Shown: positions 26,364-34,782 of the stretch, piece after piece
Numbering within the stretch: the first letter of the stretch is position 1
How the letters are laid out: the number at the start of each line of letters is the position of its first letter
Source of the DNA: Bacteroidaceae bacterium HV4-6-C5C
GTDB taxonomy: Bacteria; Bacteroidota; Bacteroidia; Bacteroidales; Bacteroidaceae
Direction: 5' to 3'
NCBI GenBank assembly: GCA_007896885.1
Contig: VOIU01000018.1
Span: 1-64,000 of the forward strand
Length of the DNA: 64,000 bases
Notes under the pieces: generated by a model
Seen by the model: the letters and a program-made list of their open reading frames with translations, nothing else
What the model was told of the DNA's origin: nothing
Database searches by the model: none
Program-made: the position numbers and the translations under genes

Positions 26364-27209
26364 CTAATTTGAATACATTTTGATTACGTCCGATTCTTGT
26401 TTTTTATAAACACAATCCGATTCGGCTATCAATTTAAAGAGACTGGTAAAAGGTTCGTAATCCATCCGTTCATTCATTCCCATAAACAAATATCCATTGC
26501 GAATAAGGCTACGATGCAGCAGATGGAAAACGTCCACTTGAAGTTTGTCGTTAAAATAGATACAAACATTACGGCAAAGCACAAGGTGCATTTCCGCAAA
26601 GGCACCATCGCTAACAAGATTATGCTTAGAGAAAAGAATTCGTTCACGCAGTTCTTTATTCATCATAAAAGCATTATACTTAGTCATATAATATTTCGAA
26701 AAATCGGTTTCACCTCCAGCCAAAAGATAGTTTTGTGACGAAATATCCAATTTATTTAATGGATAAATACCACTTTTGCCCACTGCAAGTGATTTGTCAT
26801 TAATATCCGTGGCATATATTTGAGTACGTTTGAGCAAGCCAGCCTCTTTTAATAAAATAGCAATAGAATATGCTTCTTCACCTGTAGCACATCCTGCGCA
26901 CCAGACATTAATATAAGGATAAGTACTTAATACCGGGATTACAGTTTGCTTTAGTGCCTTATACGACAAAGGAGCACGAAAGAAATCGGTAACTGTAACT
27001 AATAAGTTTTTCAGTAATTTATTAAAGAAAGACTGGTCATGAAGTAATAATGGTATCATACAGGAAATAGATTGCAAATTTTCCCGCTTCACAATGCTTT
27101 GCAAACGGCTCTGCATCCCATCAAGCGTATAGGAACGAAAATCATATCCGTAACACTTATATATTGCTTCAAGCAACAGCCGGCTCTCTATTATTTCCAA
27201 ACTTTCCAC
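26364..27209 (-). CDS. CheR-type protein-glutamate methyltransferase
   Basis: A 281-residue CheR-family protein, expected to methylate glutamates on a signalling coiled coil using SAM. The N-terminal helical domain (about 5-80) includes FRSYTLDGMQSRLQSIVKRE. The SAM domain carries WCAGCATGEEAYSIAILLKE (about 103-122), the acidic IYATDIND and the terminal LVLCRNVCIYFN. It sits 11 bp after the poly-HAMP kinase stop and 35 bp before the REC-kinase-REC start, so it belongs to that operon. No chemoreceptor, CheA, CheW or CheB is in the window, so this is not a chemotaxis locus. The likely target is one of the two neighbouring kinases, which is inference. Confidence 0.88.
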   Translation of the reverse strand: MESLEIIESRLLLEAIYKCYGYDFRSYTLDGMQSRLQSIVKRENLQSISCMIPLLLHDQSFFNKLLKNLLVTVTDFFRAPLSYKALKQTVIPVLSTYPYINVWCAGCATGEEAYSIAILLKEAGLLKRTQIYATDINDKSLAVGKSGIYPLNKLDISSQNYLLAGGETDFSKYYMTKYNAFMMNKELRERILFSKHNLVSDGAFAEMHLVLCRNVCIYFNDKLQVDVFHLLHRSLIRNGYLFMGMNERMDYEPFTSLFKLIAESDCVYKKQESDVIKMYSN

Positions 27210-27220
27210 AGGTATTATAT

Positions 27221-30200
27221 CTACTTATCTTTATATAACCAAATACGTATCAAACTAATGAGCTGATCCATGTCGATCGGTTTAGTCAGGTAATCGCTAG
27301 CTCCTGCAGCCATACACTGCTGTTTATCTTCAGGCATGGCCTTAGCAGTAAGACTGATGACAGGCAGTTTTTCAAATTGTTTTTGTTTACGTAACTTCCG
27401 GATAGCTTCCAAGCCATCCATAACAGGCATCATAATATCCATTATTACAATTTCTATATCGGGGTTCTCTTTTAGCATTTGCAAAGCTACCGAACCATTT
27501 TCGGCAGTAAACACCTCCATACCCATATCATTGAGCTTTTGTGATAAAGCATAAATATTGCGCATATCATCATCGGCAATCAATATTTTACGTTCCTTAA
27601 GCACCTCTTCCGGGTCATGCAGTCTACTCACAATGCGTTGCTGCTCTTCCGAAAGATTGGTGTTCAAACTATGCAGGAATAATGAAACCTCGTCAAGCAA
27701 ACGTTCTGGTGAAATAGCGCCTTTGATAATAATACTACGAGTATACTTATTCAATTCTGTAATCTCTTCTTTAGCAAGCTCTTTGCCTGTATATACTATC
27801 ACCGGGATTTTTTTAATACCGGTTTTATCCAACTCTTTCAGTAAATCAAAACCTGTCATATCAGGCAAAGCGAGATCTAAAACGATACAATCAAAATGAT
27901 GTTGATTCAACAAATTGAGCGCTTCTTCTCCGGTGTCAGATGTTGTTATGCGAACTTCACGGTTCTCCAGTAAACGTACTATGGATTGCTGGCTAACCTT
28001 ATTATCTTCAATGACAAGGATGTCTTTCACACCGGAATTGAAGATGTTCTCTATTTTTTGTATGGCAACTTCAATGTCTTTCTGTGTTACAGGTTTCGCC
28101 AAAAAACCGATAGCTCCCTTCTCCAAGATCTCAGGTTGCTCATCTTCAACTGAAAAGACATGTACCGGTATATGGCGGGTTTCCAACTTGAATTTCAAAC
28201 GATCGAGTACTGTCATTCCATCCATATCAGGCAATCTTAAATCGAGTATAATACCATCAGGTAAGTAGCGGGAAGCAAGTTCCAAACCTTCTTCGCCACG
28301 ATCGGTCACAAGAGTTTTAATACCATGGTTATGAATTTCTTTTTTAAGAATGTCGGCAAAGTTATGGTCATCTTCTATAATCAAAATGGAATGATCATCC
28401 GGCTTAATCTGATCTCTATCATCTTGAACTGTAACCGTAGAACTGATGACAGGACTTATAGAGGCTTCCGAATTTGGAGCTTTTGCGAGTGAAGGAGCAG
28501 GCTTTTCCTTTACCGGTTTCTCATCCGCAGATTTTAAAGGAATAACCGAAGGTGAGTTTACACCGACTGTAATAGTTTGGTTTATGGGCAAATATAATGT
28601 AAACTCACTGCCTTCACCCAACTGACTCTTAAGACGGATCTCACCGCCAAGCAAAGCTGCTATCTGTCGTGAAATAGTGAGACCCAGTCCGGTACCCCCA
28701 TATTGCCGGGATAATCCACCGTCAGCTTGCTGGAAAGCCTCGAAAATCATAGCTTGTTTATTCTCTTCTATTCCAATGCCCGTATCAATAACCGAGAACA
28801 AAAGAACCTCTCCGGGATTATACATTTTGCTACGTAACTCCATCGGTTCGTCCGATTTCGAAATATTCAGTTTTACTTCACCCTGACCAGTAAACTTAAT
28901 AGCATTGGATAATAAATTTTTAAGAATTTGTTCTAATCGCTGTTGATCGGTTATAACCATTCCAATACCTTCTTGCGGTTTTATAGTAAAACCAATATTC
29001 TTTTGCCGGGCGACATGGGTAAACTGATTTTCAAGATTAATCACAATATTCTGTAGCTCGACTTCAGCAAGATTGGCAATCATTCTCCCTGCTTCTATTT
29101 TCGAAAGATCGAGTATATCATTAATCAAGTTTAGTAAGTCTACTCCACTTTCGTAGATAATACTAAGATCTTTCACCTGGTTGTCATTAAGATTTTTTTT
29201 ATTGTTCTTACCAAGTTCTTTAGCCAAAATCAGCAGACTATTTAAAGGAGTACGCAATTCATGCGACATGTTGGCCAAGAATTCCGATTTATATTTATTG
29301 GCCAACTCAAGATCTTTTGCTTTTCGTTCAATGTCAGAACGTGTGGCAAGAACCTCCTCTTTCTGTTTCTCAAGATCTGAAGTTTTAACCTCAAGCTCTT
29401 TATTTATTCTCTTTAATACATCGCTTTGTTCCTTCAACCTGCGCTGCTGCTCGAGTAATTCATGCGACTGGCGTTGAGATTCATCCAATAAATATTTCAT
29501 TTTTTGTCGGTCTTTTGCCGAATTAATAGCAATGGCAATGTCTCCCGAAACTAATTTTAATAGATTTAAATCATGGCTGGTAAAACTCTCCGTAGAACCG
29601 ATTTCAAATACCCCAATTAATTTCCTGTTTAGAATAAAAGGTTGAACTACAATGGTTTTTGGCGGTTTAACCGCGGTCCCGGAAGTAATACGTAAGTCAT
29701 CATCTGGTTCCATTTCGGAAACCACAATGGTTTCTTTTTCTAAAGCCGCCTGACCAATAAGCCCTTCTCCCAAATTAAATTCCTTACTAATGTTTTTCCG
29801 TAGAATATAAGCATAAGAAGCTGCAAGCTTTAAAACGGGCTCTCCTTCTCCTTCCTCAAGCAAATAAAATACGCCGACATCACCGTGGACATATTTAGTC
29901 AGATATGAAATAATATTCTTCGATAATTCCAAAACGCCTTGTTCACCGCGCATCTTGTCTCCAAGTCCGCTCTGACCGGTTTTCATCCATGACTCATTCT
30001 CATTTTCTTTCGAGATACGTCGCAGATTGTTAGTCATGCCATACAAAGCCTTACCTAGTAAATCTTTATTGGAGCGTATTGGCATTTCCACATCCATATT
30101 ACCGGCGGCAATTTGATTGGCAGCTTCTACGAGGTTTGTAAAACTATCTACCATCGAATTGATATTCACTTTCAACCCAAATGCTTCACCTGTGTAATCT

Positions 30201-31321
30201 CCCTCTATCTTACTATTAAAAGTTCCTTCGGCAAGGGAAGAAGACACTTTATTTATTTCACGTACCTGCCATGTCATGGTATCCATCAGCAGATTGATAC
30301 TATTTATGAAAGTTCTCCAAGCACCGGCAGCCTGAGGTACATTTGCACGAATACCCAATTTGCCTTCGCTTGATAAACTATCCAAAAGGTGATTGACTTC
30401 ATAAGAGAAGAGCTCTAAATGCTCCATCATATTATTGACAGTGACTTTCAGTTCTTTCATCTCACCTCTGGTTTCTACTTCAACCCTCTTCGACATGTCA
30501 CCTTTCAATACGTAGGATGCGACAATCGTTATATCCCTTATCTGACGGGTAAGGTTTCCACTCATCTGATTGATATCGGAAACTAAATCTTTCCATACCC
30601 CGGAAGCGTTCGGTATCACAACCTGAGCGCCAAGATGTCCTTCCGTACCTATCTCTTTGGTCACTCTGGCAACCTGCATTGAGAAAGTCTTTACAAAGTC
30701 AATCAAATTATTGATTGTATCCTTCAATATATCGACTTCGCCGTTGGTAGAAAGTGTGACTTTACGCGAAAAATCCCCGAGAATCACCCCCTGGGTGATA
30801 TGAGTAATCTCTTCAATCTGATTATTCAGACTTTTAGTCACCAAATTGATATTTTCCATCAGATCTTTCCAGATACCTGAAACATTATGATAATGAAAGT
30901 TGGTATTAACCATACCTTTCGACATATCCTTGAGAACACGATTGAGTTCATTGACAGGGCCTGATACGGTCTGTATGAAAGTGTTTTGTGAATCAATCAC
31001 ATCGGCCCAAATACCGGATGTAGGCTTGGCATATTGTATGTGCACATCAAGGTTCCCTTCAAGCCCTCCTATTCGGGAAACTCGCATCATCTCGGTAAAA
31101 ATGCCACCTGCCATCTCCGCCATTCGATTATAAGCATCGGCTATATCGGAAAACTTGTCATCGCGCTCTTTATTCAGTCTGACAGACATGTCACCGGCAC
31201 AGAATGCATCCAAAGCAAACTGAAGACGGTCCAACTGTTCGTGCATATATTCCGAATCTTCAAACATTGATTCGTTGGGCACACGATAATTTTTATACGT
31301 TTTTTTAGTGTCATTCTTCAT
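27221..31321 (-). CDS. Soluble poly-HAMP hybrid histidine kinase with GAF and three receivers
   Basis: A 1,366-residue protein without signal peptide or membrane helix. Residues about 30-440 hold roughly nine HAMP-like modules of two alternating flavours: one like GDFSRKVTLSTNGEVDILK (about 182-200), the other like GHLGAQVV...GVWKDLVSDIN (about 228-251). A GAF domain (about 460-605), a coiled coil (about 605-680), HisKA with H687 in NMSHELRTPLN, a HATPase (NLLSNAIKFT, VIDTGIGIEE, GTGLGLTI), then three receivers (LDLRLPDMDG; LDLALPDMTG; MDIMMPVMDG) complete it. This is the architecture of the group III (Nik1-type) kinases of fungi and their bacterial relatives, where the HAMP chain itself senses. 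It is first gene of the operon with cheR and the REC-kinase-REC gene. It has three receivers but no HPt domain. Confidence 0.92.
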   Translation of the reverse strand: MKNDTKKTYKNYRVPNESMFEDSEYMHEQLDRLQFALDAFCAGDMSVRLNKERDDKFSDIADAYNRMAEMAGGIFTEMMRVSRIGGLEGNLDVHIQYAKPTSGIWADVIDSQNTFIQTVSGPVNELNRVLKDMSKGMVNTNFHYHNVSGIWKDLMENINLVTKSLNNQIEEITHITQGVILGDFSRKVTLSTNGEVDILKDTINNLIDFVKTFSMQVARVTKEIGTEGHLGAQVVIPNASGVWKDLVSDINQMSGNLTRQIRDITIVASYVLKGDMSKRVEVETRGEMKELKVTVNNMMEHLELFSYEVNHLLDSLSSEGKLGIRANVPQAAGAWRTFINSINLLMDTMTWQVREINKVSSSLAEGTFNSKIEGDYTGEAFGLKVNINSMVDSFTNLVEAANQIAAGNMDVEMPIRSNKDLLGKALYGMTNNLRRISKENENESWMKTGQSGLGDKMRGEQGVLELSKNIISYLTKYVHGDVGVFYLLEEGEGEPVLKLAASYAYILRKNISKEFNLGEGLIGQAALEKETIVVSEMEPDDDLRITSGTAVKPPKTIVVQPFILNRKLIGVFEIGSTESFTSHDLNLLKLVSGDIAIAINSAKDRQKMKYLLDESQRQSHELLEQQRRLKEQSDVLKRINKELEVKTSDLEKQKEEVLATRSDIERKAKDLELANKYKSEFLANMSHELRTPLNSLLILAKELGKNNKKNLNDNQVKDLSIIYESGVDLLNLINDILDLSKIEAGRMIANLAEVELQNIVINLENQFTHVARQKNIGFTIKPQEGIGMVITDQQRLEQILKNLLSNAIKFTGQGEVKLNISKSDEPMELRSKMYNPGEVLLFSVIDTGIGIEENKQAMIFEAFQQADGGLSRQYGGTGLGLTISRQIAALLGGEIRLKSQLGEGSEFTLYLPINQTITVGVNSPSVIPLKSADEKPVKEKPAPSLAKAPNSEASISPVISSTVTVQDDRDQIKPDDHSILIIEDDHNFADILKKEIHNHGIKTLVTDRGEEGLELASRYLPDGIILDLRLPDMDGMTVLDRLKFKLETRHIPVHVFSVEDEQPEILEKGAIGFLAKPVTQKDIEVAIQKIENIFNSGVKDILVIEDNKVSQQSIVRLLENREVRITTSDTGEEALNLLNQHHFDCIVLDLALPDMTGFDLLKELDKTGIKKIPVIVYTGKELAKEEITELNKYTRSIIIKGAISPERLLDEVSLFLHSLNTNLSEEQQRIVSRLHDPEEVLKERKILIADDDMRNIYALSQKLNDMGMEVFTAENGSVALQMLKENPDIEIVIMDIMMPVMDGLEAIRKLRKQKQFEKLPVISLTAKAMPEDKQQCMAAGASDYLTKPIDMDQLISLIRIWLYKDK

Positions 31322-32061
31322 ATGTAATTCGTTTCAGATTTAAATCATTAGAAATTGACTATATCTTGTTTTTACGAATGATCGAGAAAGACAACATCTT
31401 TTATAAATGAGTCAACTTTGCAAAAATAGAAAAAACTATAAATAAAGTATCAATAATATATATGTTTTTTATTATATTATGCCATAAAATTAGAAAGAAT
31501 TATTTCACCTATAGCAAGAGTATCGAGCATAGAGTAACTCTAAACATGTATATTGACATCAAGAACATATTATAAATAATTTATCGAGAAGCAACCAATA
31601 GCAAAAGCAACGATTAAAAAGTTATAACCCTACCATTAATTACTATAAAATAATAACTTATAAAACAATAAAAAGGTCTAAATCCAAACTATTTTAGTAG
31701 AAGCCAAATATTAAACATGGATAGAACATAGTAATATTTAAAATCATAACAATATCAAAAAAGTATTTCCAATAAGAGTTATACAATACAAAAACGGTAA
31801 TTATGTTTTACTAAAAATCATCTTATAGATTAAATAATTTCAAAACAACACACTGAAGCAAACAAAACTCGTATGGAGAAGCAATATAGTGTGATTATTT
31901 ACTTATCAATCAGTAATTTTAAACCGATTGAGCTAAAGAACAAAACATCAAAACGCGGATTATGATATAAAACTCCCAAAAACGACGTCTTTTTACGACT
32001 TTGTCATTAATATAATATAGCGCTTATACTATATGCTCAATAATTCTTGGGTGATTAGGAA
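31322..32061. other. Long AT-rich intergenic region
   Basis: About 740 bp between the poly-HAMP kinase start and the 32062 hairpin. Apart from a -7 box for the kinase operon at 31421-31428 I see nothing: no RNA gene, no repeat array and no convincing coding frame. Confidence 0.6.
31421..31428 (-). promoter_or_regulatory. -7 box (TATTTTTG) of the poly-HAMP kinase operon
   Basis: TATTTTTG on the minus strand about 100 bp upstream of the kinase ATG, with TTG 22 bp further upstream (31451-31453). This predicts a leader of about 95 nt. Confidence 0.5.
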
Positions 32062-32100
32062 GCTGCAAAATGGGTGCGTAAAAGCACCATATTTTGCAGC
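32062..32100 (-). terminator. Long hairpin after the 32117 lipoprotein gene
   Basis: The arms gctgcaaaatgggtgc and gcaccatattttgcagc pair over about 15 bp with one bulge, with a 6-base loop. It begins 17 bp beyond the stop codon. No T tract follows on the minus strand, so it may stabilise the mRNA end or be a palindromic element rather than a classical terminator. Confidence 0.6.
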
Positions 32101-32116
32101 GATATTGAATGAACTT

Positions 32117-33148
32117 TTATTGGTATTGAATATAAATCGGTTTAGGAGTGAGCTTTACCAGCTCTTCCGGAGTAAGCATCCGATGTGGAGGTCGTTTAAG
32201 GTCATTTTTATAGAATAGCTTGAATCCGGTAAATTGAACCGGTTCACGATAGACAAACTGCTTGTATGTATTATACTTCAGCGCAGGAGCTCCCCACCCA
32301 TCCATATTCATCACCAATTGCACTTCCGGGTAATGCTTTATCATTTTATAATTGGTAACCATCCCCTTAGTAAAACGATGGACAACAAGTATTTTTGGTG
32401 GTAGATTGTACTTCTTTACAAGATCGGACAAATAACGGGAGCAATAATTCACGTCTTGAGCATCAAACGTACCGATTTTCTTCCCTGGTAAGCTGCCATC
32501 TTTCATTGAAAATTCAGGGTCAATACCTAAGTGTACGTGCGGCATTTGAAAATATTTTTCCAGCAAAGGCACTTCATTTTTCAAGTTACTCAACGATACT
32601 TGTATATCTAGAAACACGATAGCGTCTCCCATTTTAGCGATTTGCAGAACAGAGTCAATTTGATGCGTAGTCATTCGCAAGCGATATTTGCCATCCTTAC
32701 CCGGACTACCCTGAGCAACAACTGCAATATAGTGGATAGCTGGTTGAACAGACGTGCCCGGATCAGCATCTTTCCACGCCTTCATCTCATTTCTTAGCTT
32801 ACTCCAAAGTACATTCGGTTTGTACTCACCCAATACTCCCATCCGCGATGAATAAAGATTTCCATAATATGCCACTATGCGCTTAAATGGTAGAATCGCA
32901 CCTTTATGTGGATATGGTAGATCTTTTACCGGCCATCGTCCTGTAGTATCTCCGTTGGCGACCTCAGCCATTTTTTTATCATACTGTATCGTATCAATCG
33001 CCTCAGGCTTAGGAGCAACGTCTTTCACTGCTGACTTAGGTGCTTTAAGAGAAGCGGCCTCATTAGCAGAACTCGATCTGTCCGATTTACTACATCCGAC
33101 GAGCATACCCACGGAAAAAGCCAATAAAGGAAGAAAATAATTACGCAT
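32117..33148 (-). CDS. Lipoprotein of unknown function, possible TIM-barrel hydrolase
   Basis: A 343-residue predicted lipoprotein with lipobox MLVGC (C19) and a low-complexity linker (about 20-70). The mature domain (about 80-343) carries alternating beta-strand/helix patterns: RIVAYYGNLYSSRMGVLGE, DAIVFLDIQVSLSN, PHVHLGIDPEFSM, ILVVHRFTKGM and VQLVMNMDGWG. Strand-end acidic residues (D in LDIQ, D and E in IDPEF) resemble a glycosidase-like barrel, but I do not recognise a named family. I recall similar lipoproteins of unknown role in actinobacteria, with the same VAYYG, LDIQ and LDPEW landmarks; that is memory, not a search. The gene stands alone between two long gene-free regions, so its neighbours give no hint. 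A TATTTTTG box lies about 130 bp upstream (33278-33285). Confidence 0.7.
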   Translation of the reverse strand: MRNYFLPLLAFSVGMLVGCSKSDRSSSANEAASLKAPKSAVKDVAPKPEAIDTIQYDKKMAEVANGDTTGRWPVKDLPYPHKGAILPFKRIVAYYGNLYSSRMGVLGEYKPNVLWSKLRNEMKAWKDADPGTSVQPAIHYIAVVAQGSPGKDGKYRLRMTTHQIDSVLQIAKMGDAIVFLDIQVSLSNLKNEVPLLEKYFQMPHVHLGIDPEFSMKDGSLPGKKIGTFDAQDVNYCSRYLSDLVKKYNLPPKILVVHRFTKGMVTNYKMIKHYPEVQLVMNMDGWGAPALKYNTYKQFVYREPVQFTGFKLFYKNDLKRPPHRMLTPEELVKLTPKPIYIQYQ

Positions 33149-33424
33149 AAATAAATCTTATTATTGTTTTAATTACTCTTATCTTTATCATCAAGATACT
33201 ATTTGAAATACTTTTTTCGATAAGGCGTAAAGCGAATATCATCTCGACAATCCATCCCCCGTAGGAGTCAATAGTCACAAAAATAGAAAAATTATTTAGA
33301 TAAGCACCAAATAGCTCTGAATATTTGACAGGCATATAAAATAAATCTTTTTATATAAGGAAAACATTGACCGGACGGAAATACGAATTATAACGATTTT
33401 ACGATACGCATTTTATTGCATCCA

Positions 33425-33512
33425 AACAGACCATGTGTTAGGCGTCAACAGATGGTCTATTAGGGTTCAACAGACCATCTGTTCGATGTAAACAGACCAT
33501 CTGTTGACACGA
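33425..33512. repeat. 22-bp repeat array A, four units
   Basis: Four contiguous 22-bp units start at 33425, 33447, 33469 and 33491. Each begins aacaga. Units 3 and 4 share aacagaccatctgtt, itself a near-palindrome (aacaga...tctgtt around cca). Unit 1 is a close variant, and unit 2 carries the reverse-complement core (gatggtct). The last seven bases of each unit vary. Confidence 0.85.
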
Positions 33513-33598
33513 CTTTTACAGGTGGAAGCAAATCATCAAATAAATCACTATATATCAACAACTTACCAACACATATACTAGCATACCTATTGATTAAA

Positions 33599-33686
33599 AA
33601 CAAGAATACTTGTAAGCTCTCATAACAATAGATGTAAAGCCCCATAACAATACTTGTAAATGAAATAGCAACTATTGTTATGGAAC
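33599..33686. repeat. 22-bp repeat array B, four units
   Basis: Four 22-bp units start at 33599, 33621, 33643 and 33665. Units 2 and 3 start cataacaata; unit 1 shares atacttgtaa with unit 3; unit 4 is inverted (tattgttatg). The 11-base arms ccataacaata (33642-33652) and tattgttatgg (33673-33683) form a perfect inverted repeat. The unit sequence is unrelated to array A. Confidence 0.8.
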
Positions 33687-33789
33687 AGAAGAATATATCG
33701 GATTGTTAGAAGAATGAAATTAGTGTTAGTTATTTAGACTCTTTTTAAAAAAGTTTCCGGCAAACATATTCATTAAGAAAGATTATCTG

Positions 33790-33797
33790 TACTTTTG
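33790..33797 (+). promoter_or_regulatory. -7 box (TACTTTTG) of map-rmuC
   Basis: TACTTTTG lies 59 bp before the map ATG. No -33 TTG at 19 bp. Confidence 0.55.
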
Positions 33798-33856
33798 TAA
33801 GAACAATTGTTATAGACTTCTGCAAAAGTTGCCTATATTAGTAGATATAAATTAAA

Positions 33857-34711
33857 ATGAAAAAATGGAATAAAGGGGTTCGGATTACCCCACCTACGTA
33901 CTCGGATGCAGTAGAAGAAAAGTTACAGCAATTAAAAAAAGATGGCGTTCGTCTGCCTTCACGTCATTTATTACGTACGGATGAACAATTGGCGGGTATC
34001 CGTGAAAGCGCCAAAATCAATACCGCCTTACTGGACTATATCAACGCAAATATTCGTGAAGGTATGTCTACAGCTGAAATAGATCACATGGTATATGCTT
34101 TTACAACCGACCATGATGCAATCCCTGCGGATTTCTTATATGAAGGTTATCCAAAAAGTGTATGTGTAAGTATCAATGATGTGGTTTGCCACGGTATCCC
34201 CAACACGAAAGAAATTCTTTGCAATGGAGATATTGTCAATGTGGATGTTTCCACCATTTATAAAGGTTATTTTTCCGATGCTTCGCGAACATATCTCATA
34301 GGTGAGGTATCGCCCGACAAGCAGCGTTTGGTGCAAGTCGCAAAAGAATGCCGTGATATCGGTATAGCCACTGCACAACCTTGGACCCGCTTGGGAGATA
34401 TTGGTGCAGCCATTCAGGAGCATGCCGAGAAGAATGGTTACAGTGTAGTACGTGAGTTTTGTGGTCATGGTGTAGGTATAAAATTCCACGAGGAACCGGA
34501 CGTAATGCACTATGGTAAAAAAGGTACGGGCATGATGATTGTGCCGGGAATGACGTTCACCATTGAACCGATGATTAATATGGGTAAGCGTGACATATTC
34601 ATTGATGAAGAAGATGAATGGACGGTATGTACAGAAGATGGACTACCTTCAGCTCAATGGGAAAGTATGATCTTGATTACCGAGAATGGAAACGAAATCC
34701 TAACCGAATAA
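33857..34711 (+). CDS. map: Type I methionine aminopeptidase
   Basis: A 284-residue cytoplasmic enzyme removing the initiator methionine. All five metal ligands can be seen: Asp in VNVDVSTIYKG, Asp in GYFSDASRTY, His in GHGVGIKFHEEPD, Glu in FTIEPMIN and Glu in AQWESMILIT. The substrate-pocket CVSINDVVCHG is also present. An N-terminal extension of about 40 residues (KKWNKGVRITPP...) precedes the catalytic fold, longer than the E. coli form; such extensions occur in Bacteroidetes. rmuC follows after 71 bp, possibly co-transcribed. The two 22-bp arrays lie upstream and could affect its expression, which is inference. Confidence 0.95.
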   Translation: MKKWNKGVRITPPTYSDAVEEKLQQLKKDGVRLPSRHLLRTDEQLAGIRESAKINTALLDYINANIREGMSTAEIDHMVYAFTTDHDAIPADFLYEGYPKSVCVSINDVVCHGIPNTKEILCNGDIVNVDVSTIYKGYFSDASRTYLIGEVSPDKQRLVQVAKECRDIGIATAQPWTRLGDIGAAIQEHAEKNGYSVVREFCGHGVGIKFHEEPDVMHYGKKGTGMMIVPGMTFTIEPMINMGKRDIFIDEEDEWTVCTEDGLPSAQWESMILITENGNEILTE

Positions 34712-34782
34712 TAGACTTAGGCGGAGCATAAGTAACTGAAATCAACCGAAATGAATTTTAATAACGTAATATCGGACAATAG

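Larger units (their letters stand above)
33149..33856. other. Gene-free region carrying two 22-bp repeat arrays
   Basis: I see no convincing gene here. It holds a TATTTTTG box (33278-33285) probably serving the lipoprotein to the left, the two repeat arrays listed separately, and the map promoter near its right end. Confidence 0.65.

Noticed and set aside
32033..32218. A 61-residue plus-strand frame overlapping the lipoprotein 3' end.
   Set aside because: It covers the hairpin and the antisense of the lipoprotein tail, with no promoter box or family resemblance.
33460..33645. A 61-residue minus-strand frame across the 22-bp arrays.
   Set aside because: It covers repeat DNA, has no start signal and no recognisable protein features.
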